From: Bemisia tabaci
Lineage: Eukaryota; Arthropoda; Insecta; Hemiptera; Aleyrodidae
Length of the DNA: 64,000 nt
Assembly (NCBI RefSeq): GCF_918797505.1
Contig: NC_092799.1
Location: 27,838,382-27,902,381, forward strand
Direction of reading: 5' to 3'
The notes under the pieces were generated by a model. The model searched no databases. It had not been told where the DNA came from and was given only the letters and a program-made list of their open reading frames with translations. The position numbers and the translations under genes were made by a program. Every line of letters starts with the position of its first letter. Position 1 is the first letter of the stretch. Below, piece by piece: positions 12,491 through 23,400 of this stretch.

Positions 12491-12751
12491 TTGGGGCTTG
12501 GAGGACAAGTGGAAAAAGTGCAGTTTTAGATATTTCAAGAAATACATACGTGTAATAAGTTTCAGAATTACATAGATCCTTTTAGCAGTAAGAAAGTTTA
12601 AACTCACGTTTCGATGCTTAAAAATTTGATTCAAGTGCTGAAACTTTCTTAGAGCCTAATTTAAGACTAGTTTAAGTTGAAATAGGTAATTGATATCTCA
12701 ATTTTTTCCCCAAAAACTGCACTTAGCCCACTTGTCCTTCAAGCCCCTCAA
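12491..12751. mobile_element. MITE with GGGGCTTGGAGGACAAG ends, copy 1
   Basis: Terminal inverted repeats: TTGGGGCTTGGAGGACAAGT at the left, and CTTGTCCTTCAAGCCCCTCAA at the right. AGTGCAGTTTT and AAAACTGCACT continue the pairing inward. The same ends recur at 47515-47767, so this is a dispersed family of about 250-260 bp. Confidence 0.75.
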
Positions 12752-12934
12752 GTATCATCTACTTACAGAGAACAGGTGAATGAAAGCATAGACGATGCTA
12801 CAGGAAAAGTCTTGAAAGATTGAAAATTTACGAGGGTCGTTACTGACGCAAGATCAGATTAAATAAAAGTAAAAATATCAGCCAAAAGAAATTTGTCATT
12901 GAAAGGAATGATTAACGAATTAATTCTGAGCTGT

Positions 12935-12940
12935 TTTATT
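12935..12940 (-). terminator. Candidate Iswi polyadenylation signal
   Basis: TTTATT on the plus strand, that is AATAAA on the Iswi strand, downstream of the stop codon. Assigned by position only. Confidence 0.35.
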
Positions 12941-13516
12941 TCAAATTCTTACTAAAATACTGTGAGGCTTTTTATGAAAAACTTTGTACACATAATAAAA
13001 TATTTTGCACACATGAAGAATTTCAATTGAAAAAAACAAACAACAGCATATTTCAACCCTTTTAGGACGACACATCTCAAGGCTAAATAATACAGATTGA
13101 CATAAAGCTTAAAATACCTACATTCTAAGTAATCACAGGTACAGGAAAAAGAGACCGAATCATTTTGATTGGCCACCTTGATAGAAACTGATTCATCAAT
13201 GTAAGGAGGGCATACCATTGATGCCAAGATGAGTTTATCAGATATATTCTCAGTTATGCCCTTTTTCTCACATGAAATATGCAGCTGAGAATATTATTCT
13301 CACTTTACTTAGTTGTTTCTTTAGAGATATCAAATGACTATTTACAAATTCATAAGTTTATCAGAAATTAAGATGAAAGGAGGAGGATTCTTATTTAAAG
13401 CAAATAGTGTGCTTCAAACTGAAATTTCTGTCTGGACAAAATTAAAACAGCTCAAAATTTTCAAGTTCAGGACTGTACACCGAGAAATTGAGAAGAAACA
13501 CCTGACTCGAGGATTT

Positions 13517-16500
13517 TTAGTTCTTTTTCTTCTTTTTAGCTGAGGTTGGTTTCGAATCGGCCACAGCGTTAGCTTCGCTTTTCCGTTTGCCTTGGCCAGC
13601 ACGAGGCCCTCGCTTGTTCTTTGTTTTGTCAGCTGCTTTCTCTTTCTCCTCTAGTTCTTGATTTTCTCGCTCAATGAGTGTGATTAATGTGTTACATCGT
13701 CGCTGCAATTCCATCGCAGTTCTGCTCTTGATGAACCAGTCAAAGCGGAACTGAGGGGCAAATCTTGTTGCAGATCGTAGTTCTTCATACACATTCTCCT
13801 TGTCGAATCCAAGTCGATGCAACATACAAACCAAAAACCGATCTTCTTCTTCAGTGTAGTTTTTGCCTTTGTTTGTGCCGTAGGATATTCTCAGCTGGTG
13901 GAATGGCGCTTGATACCTCTCCATTTTAGCATCTAAGGCTCGCTTTATACTGGCACGGCGTTGGATTTTTGCTTCACCACGTTCTATTTGAGCCATTATT
14001 CGTTCAATATCTTGTAATTCCTGACAGCGTTCCCAAAATACACTGCTATACTCTATAACTTCTTCGGGGGTTTTGCCTTCGACTTCCTTGCAAATGTTGT
14101 GAATATCGTCTCTACCGAATTTTTCATTAGCTTTTATGAATTGGTTGAAATCACGCTTCGTCCAGTTGGTAAATCCTTGCGTCAGAAGATCTTCTTTTTC
14201 CAATAGTTCTTCTTCAGTTAGTGGTTGTGCCTCGTCGATCTTCTTCTGCTCTTCTTTCTGTATTTTGTTTGCATCTACACCCAACTCAGGGTTCTTGGGT
14301 ACCCGGTAGCCCACTGACTTGCGGAAATAGTAGATTTCTTGATCTAACAGCTCGAATAGACGCATTGGAAAGAACTGGAAATCTTGGACAATTGGTTGTT
14401 TTGGAGGTCTTGGAGCTTTTGGTGCTTTCGGTTCTGAAACTCTGAGCGCTTCACGGAAATATGCATCAACAGCATAGTTTGCTTTCCTCTCTCTCTTAGG
14501 AGGCTCAATCCAATTTCCAATACCGGTGAGTTTTTGCTTTTCACGGTAGTCTTCCCCTTCAAACTGATAAACAGATTCAGTGGGAGCATCGAGGGTGAAA
14601 TTTCGAAGAGAGGATTCTCCGAGCGTTTCTAGCTTCTGCTTCATCTCTTCAGTCTTAGCCTCACCTTTCTCAAGAATTGTATCAATATCTTCATCTGTAA
14701 TTTCTGAGTCTTTTGAAGCAAAGACATGATTGGCACCATGCCGAATCATATTAAGCATTTCGTCTTTTTGGAGAGCAGCCTTGTTGTCGACTAAGCGACC
14801 TTGTTGAATGACCAGCTTGTCCAAACGTAATTTGACTTCTGCTCTTTCAACAATTTTTTCCTCAACAGTATTTTCAGTGATTAGTCGGAAAACTCGTACT
14901 TGTTTCTTCTGACCTATACGATGAGCTCGGTCCATGGCCTGCAAGTCCATTTGAGGATTCCAGTCAGAATCATAAATGATAACTACATCTGCAGTTGCCA
15001 AGTTGATACCAAGACCACCAGCGCGAGTTGACAACATGAAAATGAATTTGTCACTGTTTGGGGCATTAAATTCATTGATCTGCCGCTGTCGATCTTCGTG
15101 GGGAGTTTGACCATCTAACCTGCAATACTTATATCCACGCCAGTGGCAGAAATCTTCAAGGATGTCAATCATACGCGTCATTTGACTAAAAATTAGCACC
15201 CTTGAGTCTTGTTCTTGTAATTTCGGCAGCAGCTTATCAAGAATGACCATTTTGCCACAGTTAAATACCAAGTGCTCATCTGTTGTATATGGTGGACCAG
15301 GTTCAGCGCCATCAAAAAGATACGGGTGGTTACAGCACTTTCGCAGTTGCATCAGGATGTTTTGAAGCCGCATTTTCTCAATTTTTCCAGCACCATTCAC
15401 AATGTCAATATCTTTCATCAGGACTTTAGTATACCACTCTCTTTGCATTTTACTTAAGCCAACATACACCTTTAATTCTTTTTTGGGTTTCAATCGCTTT
15501 TCCACTTCAGACTTGAGACGACGCAACAAGAAAGGTCTTAAAACTGCATGCAATCTTTCAACAAGTGCATTGTCACCAAGACAAGTATTCGTATTGAACC
15601 ATGCATCAAAATCATCTGATGAATTGAAAACATCAGGTAGCAAGAAATTCAACAGAGACCATAACTCATGAAGGTTGTTTTGTAATGGAGTTCCAGTTAG
15701 CAGCAATCTGTTGGTTGTCTTGAATTCTCGAACAATTTCTGATAACTTGGATTTCTCGTTTTTAATACGGTGAGCTTCGTCAATGACCATGTAGCGCCAA
15801 TTAAATTTCTTCAAGGTGCTTTTCTCTCGAATGATCATTTCGTAAGAAGTTACACAAACGTCCCAGTCTCCAGGCATTAAAACGTCTCTGATGAAATTAT
15901 TACGAGCTTCTTGGTCTCCAATTAAACAAACTGCTTTCAGCGAGGGACACCACTTTTTGAATTCATTCATCCAGTTCATCAAGGTTGACTTAGGGACAAT
16001 GACCATATGAGGGCCAGAGATGTTACGGAAGTTCTTCATGTAACCAAGTAGCGAGATGGTTTGAAGGGTTTTACCTAGACCCATCTCATCGGCAAGAATA
16101 CCGTTAATGCCGTTTTCAAAGAGAGAAATCATCCAGTTTAGACCACGGACTTTGGTAATCTCGTAATTCACCATTTTTAATGTAGAATGGTGAGGAATCA
16201 AACATGGTTATGGTCTTTGTGGCTGCGTTACTCTCAGCCAGTAGTTCTTCATCTTCCTCTTGCTCTGTTTTCCGGTGACGATGATCAGCAGAATCTTTAG
16301 AGGGTGAGTCCGAGGATTTTGGTTGTTCTTTCCGAGGCCTACCTTTTGGTTTTCCAGTGGTTGTTGGGGAAGTTTTATCCTTATTGCTATTCGTCATGAA
16401 GTGAGAGAAAATTTCGGTCTGTTTTAGTAAGAATTCAAAGCGCTTACTCTGGTCAACTCCAGGTTTATCGAATTCAGCTTTAAGACTTTTCGGAGCGGGC

Positions 16501-16616
16501 GGAGCTTCCATAGAGGATGATTCGTTCGATAATTCTTCACCATCAGAACCGTCGTCTGACCGGTTTTCAGACCCCGTTTTAACCATTTTGACAAAAGATA
16601 CCTTGCACGCACTCAA
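13517..16616 (-). CDS. Iswi: ISWI chromatin-remodelling ATPase (SNF2 family), frame broken by one extra base
   Basis: Catalytic subunit of ISWI nucleosome-spacing remodellers (NURF, ACF, CHRAC in flies), acting in the nucleus. Part 1 (16616 to about 16154) encodes the acidic N terminus, an AutoN-type segment ([14 protein letters not shown]) and [12 protein letters not shown]. Part 2 (about 16150 to 13517) continues with [14 protein letters not shown]. Then come the ATP-binding loop DEMGLGKT (about residue 176), DEAH (about 279), the helicase C motifs [11 protein letters not shown] and DRAHRIGQ, and the HAND, SANT and SLIDE domains. A Lys-rich C terminus follows. Both parts are clean and together give about 1,022-1,032 residues, close to fly Iswi (1,027). 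Between ...RDYQ and VRGL... there is one surplus A (T at 16151-16153 on +), so the literal reading hits a stop 11 residues later. There are no introns in the coding part. The start could be 16616 or the in-frame ATG at 16586. The second ATG gives the more family-like length. Confidence 0.93.
16151..16153 (-). other. Iswi: Single-base frameshift site in Iswi
   Basis: On the coding strand the bases read GATTACCAAAGTCCGTGG. The family sequence RDYQVRG requires one A fewer after TAC. The upstream frame ends 11 codons later and the downstream frame opens without a start codon. There is no room for an intron. Sequencing/assembly error is the simplest explanation; a real mutation or translational frameshift is not excluded. 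Confidence 0.85.
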
Positions 16617-17472
16617 AAATACCGGATAAGTTCGGACGTCGATGGATTACAACACTACAATAAAAATGGATGATGTTTCCGTTCCGGTAATTAAAAATTA
16701 GTCTTTGATATAAAATGATAAGGTAACGCACTTCAGAAAAAACGTAAGTATTGAGAAATTCACGATAAAATCACTGTGACTTGTAAACACAAGAGAAGAA
16801 AGGTCTTTTCATGCGGAGGGAAATGCGAAAACTTTAGTCGCCATATTGGCTGAGGCAGCATAATAGTCTAGTACCAACGTCAACATTCCAAAACCTTCCG
16901 GCCCGGGTTAGGTCAACCCGAATTATTTGGAGATTCAATGTATTCTCATGTATGACATTATGTTAATATACTTTGCAGTATTTTGAGCTAAAAATAATGT
17001 AAAATAGTTCATAGTTTTTTCCTTTTCTCGTACTTTTTTAATCGAAACTGTAGGGTATGCTCATTCTGCAATCTGAGGAAGCCTGAATTTCGAATGAATT
17101 TTCCCGCTTTTTTATTGTCTTTGCCCTGTTTCCAAAAAAATAATTTTGAGTGTTTCGTCTTTTAATTTTGAAATTGTACTAAAATCTCTGGGCGAAGGAG
17201 TTAACAAGTGTCAGTGAATTTCGAACAAAAACATTTCGAATGAAGTCGACGCTGAGAACTAAAATCCTGAACTTTCCCCCTCTCTCCGGTGCCCCCCCCC
17301 TTGCAGTGTCAGTGAACCCCACCCTACCCTTCCACTTTTTTCTCCTCACCTCCCCACTCTCATTGCCTGCCCTGCCCCTTGCCTCCACCGTAATCAAATT
17401 TTCTTGTTTTGGTTTGGTCGGTCCCGGCTGCTTATCAATTTTCGCGTGGATTTTAGCCGATACACGTGCCAA
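16617..17472. promoter_or_regulatory. Shared divergent promoter region of Iswi (-) and FAM98 (+)
   Basis: About 860 bp separate the two opposed start codons. The segment near the FAM98 start (17260-17400) is C-rich on the plus strand. The segment next to Iswi contains TTCCGG-type motifs (for example at 16680 and around 16897). No TATA box is obvious. Two housekeeping genes head-to-head suggest a bidirectional promoter; this is an inference from layout. Confidence 0.5.
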
Positions 17473-20400
17473 ATGAACAACATAATAGACGCTCTAACGC
17501 AAATTGGGTAAGTTTCACTACCGCATATCATACCCTCTCAAATTTAAAGGAATATCAAGCCTACTAATGAGCTACCATACACTTTCATGAGTCTGTGTAA
17601 ACGAAGTTTAACCTCACTTCCATCAGTTCATGACTCGTTGGCAGGGTTGATTTCTCGCTTATATTTGTCACCTAAGCTCCCTCCTCTGTCCTATTAATTC
17701 ACCATCAAATCGCTCTTTGAGTTAAATGCTTCCGTGCCGCAACAACAAAGCACTAACATGTCAGCAATCCTTATCACGAACATGACGTTCATTCGAGATG
17801 ACCACTCCTGTGAGATCCAATAATGATTTGTTTCTTCCGAGGCTCAGATCTTGCATTGGAAGAGATGAATTTTCTGAAGGACTGAATGATAATATTATCC
17901 TTTCCAATATGCTTGTTGAGGGAAAAGGCATTCAGAGCTATTTGGAAGGTATCTATGAGTACTTTTCATGAATAGTGAGAAAGTGTCTTTAGGAGAGATT
18001 AGTGGGTTTTTGCCCATCAAGTCTCGGAGTAAGAAGTTCCTGATCTTATCATCATTAGGTATTTCATGTTTTGATAGTATTCTATGCCTGTGCAATGAAT
18101 AGTGTGGTATGAATCTGGTATTATTTTGATGTGTAACAAACCAAATCAACAAATATTTTTCAAGAGGGTCCGTGCAAGTTTTCTGTCAATTTGGTTGATA
18201 GGTATGTTGTGATTGATACAAAGTTGTAATCCACTTAACTCAAGGGTAAATGATCAAATATCGAAGTCAAAATATCAGAGTGGAAACAAAATTATGGTAG
18301 AAGTAGGTGAATGCACTGTCTGGGCACAGTGATAATATTTGAGCATTTCAATCGAAAACTTGATAATTTTCTAATATTAATTAACTGTGTCCTATCTGTG
18401 AAGAGTGAAGCACATAATTAGCTGTATATTAAAGTGTCAATGAATCTAGTTCAGAACCAATCTGTGTTGATTTACCATAACTAACACTCTGACGACAAAG
18501 GTTCTTTTAACTGAAATGAAATACTAATGAAACTAGGCGGAAATGAAAGTGAACCAGCTGTATCATTACGCACAAAGTACCTGACAATGTTTCCCAAGTA
18601 AAACTACCTCTCACTTTAGAGCTGAGGTCCAAAATCACTTTACATTGAAAGTAGCACCCTCTAAAAATGTTTCTGAGACTCTTTGTGGAACTGTGAGATT
18701 TCAACCTGTAGATGATTATGATTTATCAATCTACAGTTTGATATTGAACTGTCAGTCACTGATGCCTGATACGTTCTTCAAAATTCAAAATGTTGTCAGG
18801 TGCCAGCACTTGATGTTGTCACCAACACGTTTATTATCTTATATGGAATGTTAAGATCAGGAGCCAGAAATTTTAGAATTGAACTGGTGGAAGAAGTTAC
18901 TTTCATTGTGATAGAATCTCTGGTGCAGTAAGATGCTGCATTGCAAGTAACTAAAGTAAGTGTACTGTGTAAGCAAGGCCTGCAAGGCACCAAGTTGTAG
19001 GGTAGAAATTTGAGGTCAACCTAGTAGAAACATTGTAATGCTTATCTCGAAGTGGACTTCCTACTGATTGCTGAAGATTAGCGGGACGTGGGAATAGTAG
19101 TGTTAGTAAATTAATTCTCTGCATACGTCCAAAGTATGAAAAATTGTTGAATATGGTTTACTTTAAATTGCTACAGCATTAAAACCAGCTTTGAACTCGA
19201 GTCTAAACTCTAACTAGAGGCTCATCTCATTTGAAGGTCTCATCTTCATATTCCTAGGTTCCCTCTTGAAGAGATGATAATGGCTTTTTTTGAGCAGATT
19301 CTCATTATCGTAAAATAAATGTTTATCCCTTAAAATAATTAGTTTTATCTACTTCTGCTCATGTCTTTCATATGAATTTATTTTTACCAGATTTACTAAT
19401 GTGGACACAAATTATGTGAACGACATCTTGAGTGATGGTCCCAAGTCAGTCAAGTATACGCAGCTGGTTGAGTGGTTGTCAAAGGAGCTGGGGTCACTTT
19501 GTGCTCTAGATGATCATGTCAATGCCATTGCTTCGCCGGATGACTCAAGTGCATTTATGCTTGAGCTTAGTGGATTTCTCAAAGAAATTGGTTTGTTCAA
19601 ACAAATAAAAATGCAATACCATTATTTCTCTTTTTTAAATTTCTTGAAACTTATCAGGAATGGACAAAATTCTTGTCTTTCCCCTTTTTTTAATTAGTCT
19701 CCCCATTTGAAAACCCTTGTTTCTTCAGTAATTTAAAGTGATACCTTTTTAATGGCTCTGTTTGTATAAATTGCTGTGATTTTGCATAAAAACTTGTGAT
19801 TCTTACAGCTGTGTTTCCAAAAAAAAAAAAAGAAAAAAAAGGAAAAAAAGAAAATTTGCCAGCCCTCTCAATTTTCAAAATCTGTTTTGGAGGTCCTCCC
19901 ATTTTTGCATGTAACCTTCATGACCCGCCTGGTTGTGTGGTCAAGAAGTTTTGTGCACCCCAGGAACTTGTTCCCAATAATGTGCACCTTGTCAAATTTT
20001 TAGAGAAAAAGGCAAAATTCAATTGAAGTAATTCAAATGATAAGCACTAGTTAATCAGATCATATTTGTCTGATAGACAGTCTTAAGTAGGAGATTTGCC
20101 AAGAGTATATCACCAAGACGGCGATTTTAATTTATTGCAATAAACATATCACATGGTAAGGAGAGTATAGAAGAACAAATAGTGACACTTTTTAAACAAA
20201 TTTAATTAGTTTTTTAAGTTAATGGTCCTGAGCAAATACATTTGTATACTTCTACGTCTGCAAGTAATACAGAAGAATAAAAATATTAATTAACTTTAAA
20301 AAAGAAGAAAAGAAAGAAAAAGAAAAAAAAGGTTGTTGCTTTTGCAAATTGCCTCTTGACAGATAATCTGCATCAAGCCTGCTGCAACATCAGGCATTTT

Positions 20401-23400
20401 TTGTATTCCTTTGACAATGCAGATTTGGAAAACCCCAGTTTAAGAATGGAATGATTCTTGTATCTGTCAGAAAAATACTTACCACATCTGTTGAAGGCAC
20501 TCAAAGTGGATGATGTATTTTTGTATAGTTAATAATCCAATTAATACCTTTGAACCTTCTCATCATGTAATTAAAAGGCCATTCAAAGTTTGAACCTTTT
20601 TCACTGGGGGGGGGGGGGGGTGGACATAAGTTTTTTATCTACAAATCTGAGCTCATGGTTGCAAGAAGTGAAGAGTCAGGGATCTTAGAGGACTAGTTTT
20701 TTTTCTTTAAAAAAATGTTGCAGCCTTTTCTACTTCCAGAAGTATTCACTTCTCTCTAAAAAAAGCTATCTTGTAACATGAATTTTAAATAAATCATTTA
20801 CTTTGATCTTGTAAAATATTTTAAAAACATCGCTGATTTTGCATTAATTATCACTACAATGAAGTAATGATTTGTCCTCAAATTTCTGAGTTGTATGATT
20901 TTTCTCTGGAGCAGAATGGATCAGTTGTGTTTGTCAACAAAATTTTGCTCAACGAATCTTATTTTTTTTATTTAATGCATAAGCTGTAGTCATCAAAAAA
21001 GACTTTTTAACAGGGTCAATCATCCATTACATCCAGAGAATTCATGGAGAATTTTCTCAGAGAGTACAGAAGTGGAACTTGAGTTTCTCCAGATTTCATT
21101 TTTGGCAAGAAACTTCAGTGTAATAATTTTTCCTTGGGAAAACACAGGACGGTTTTAAAAACATGAAATAGTAAAGGTTGATGCAAAGCTTTTTCTTACA
21201 TTTGATCGTCACTTAATATTACACAAGTAAACAAAGTGTTGCATTTTAGGTTGCAATTACAAGTCGCTGACAGAGGGCCACATCAATGATCGTCTCAACT
21301 CGCGTGATTCACGGTTGCTTCTCCTTGATTATTTGATCTCGGAGGTTGAGGCTGCAAGAATGATGCGAGCACACTGCCCTGAGGAATCAAAAACTATGTC
21401 TATTCACTTGGTAAGTCTCCCTCCTTTCTCTAATCACCCTCCTCTTAAAATTGATCAGCGGCCCTATTATTGAAACCATGTTAGGACGACAAGACAAGAC
21501 ATAGCCCCACCTTGACCATGCAATATATTGCACTTAAATCTCTTATCAGGCTCCTTTAAACTCTCAGTAATCTGCCTGCTAATGTGGTCCTATCATAAGC
21601 AACACTTTCTGGCAAAGAATTTCTATGGACCATTTTGATAAACTTTTTGAGAAAAAAAAGGAACTAATGGAGCTTAAAGCATAATTTTAAATGTTTACAT
21701 ATCAAACAATTATTTACTGTTGAAGAATGCAATTAGATGCTCCTAATTTCATTATTATATGACCCATAAGAAAGTTACGGACTACTGTCCACTTTTAAGC
21801 ACTCAATTCATGTTTTCTCACAAAATCTTTGTCAATACCTACATGGTGGACATTTCTAAAAATGTGATCATGTACTCACTTACACGTGTGAGAAATTAAC
21901 ATTTACAGTTATTGTAAAGTCAAACCTTCCTCTCACGGAAGAAACCCAAGTCTTCTTGAATCTTATCAAGCACAAAACTAATTGCAGTATTCTTTATGGT
22001 GAAATCCCTCTTTCAGTTTGCTGAATCTTACAGGATGAAAATATCAAAGAAAGAAGGAAATTTCTGTGATATTCATCTTATATTTTCTTCCTAATGACAA
22101 GTTGATAATCAATAGATAGTTTTACTTGTTTTGATTTTTCATGTAAGGGAAATTTTAAATTAATTTAATATAAACAAACATAAACCGTGATTATTCTGCA
22201 CTCATTATTTTTCTTGTGCCAAACACTGTGGTAATCAACTATTTGTAGGCAAATTCCTCCTGAGCTCAACTGACTCACTACATATTCGCTCGTTTTTACA
22301 GCAAGAAAGTAGCGTTGCGGCTGATTTAAAGAACATGCTAATAACATTGAAATTCGCCAAGCCACCGGACAACATAACACCAGAAGTGCTGTTTGGAAAA
22401 GTGCAAGCAAAGGTAAACCATTCTTGTCAAATTTAGCCACAACAATTGTAATACTTTTAACGTACAATCACTACATTATCCAGAATAATGAACACAAATT
22501 GAAAGAATATCATGAAAAAAAGTTTTTATATCAGTACAGAAGTGGCATAAAGGTGTGCAATGTTAGAGATACTGCATGGCATGAGAACTCTCTCAGAAAA
22601 TAATGCCCTCATTCATTAATTTGTGACCGTTCTTAGAAAAAGCAGTCTCAGATCTGCAAATTTCAAAATTGAGTCAGTAAAACTATTACGCAGGGAAGTA
22701 TTTCATGAAAATTTTTTTTAATAAACCCCCTAAATGTCAAAATTTATCCAAGCTTTAACTGTGAAAAGTTAGTAGTGCAAAAAGAAAAGTTTTGAGAAGT
22801 GATAATATCTCAAGTGTAAAATTTTCAGGTTTACATCCAATGTTTTGCTCATCACTGGCTTAAAATTGAAGTAAATTGTCTGCAATATACTCTTCAACAT
22901 CATGACAATAGACACATTTGGACTGCCTTCAGCAGAAAGAAACCAAACCACATCAGCTTTTGCCAAATTTAATCGGGCAATTTAACTTTTTTCATGAGAA
23001 CGGTTATGCAGATTTTTGTCCAAATTTGAGTGAATATTCTGCATAGTATGAAGTAAATTCCTTGAAATATTCAAAGGAATCCACACAAAAGTTCTCTTGT
23101 AAAAATTAAATTTCCCGTTAAATAAGGCTTAATTCCCTTCTGCTAAATGCGGTCCATTTGATGTTCGGGAATTTTTCGTCAAAAACTGAAATTATGCTTT
23201 TTAATTGACTAAACGTATCTCATACTCCTAGAAAATTCACTTTCTTACAAACAAACAAAAAAAGGAAAGGAAAAAGAACTGGTCACTTTCAATAATTTGT
23301 CGCACACTTGTGCTTTTAATTAAACTTGTAATACATAGATCTTTGCGAATAGTAGTAATTGATTTCTGATTGTCCTTTCTATTTCAGTTGAAGGAAGTTT

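Larger units (their letters stand above)
12301..13516. other. 3' flank of Iswi
   Basis: Sequence downstream of the Iswi stop on the minus strand. AATAAA in minus orientation (TTTATT at 12935-12940) is a plausible polyadenylation signal about 580 bp past the stop. It contains a MITE at 12491-12751. No other gene seen. Confidence 0.45.
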
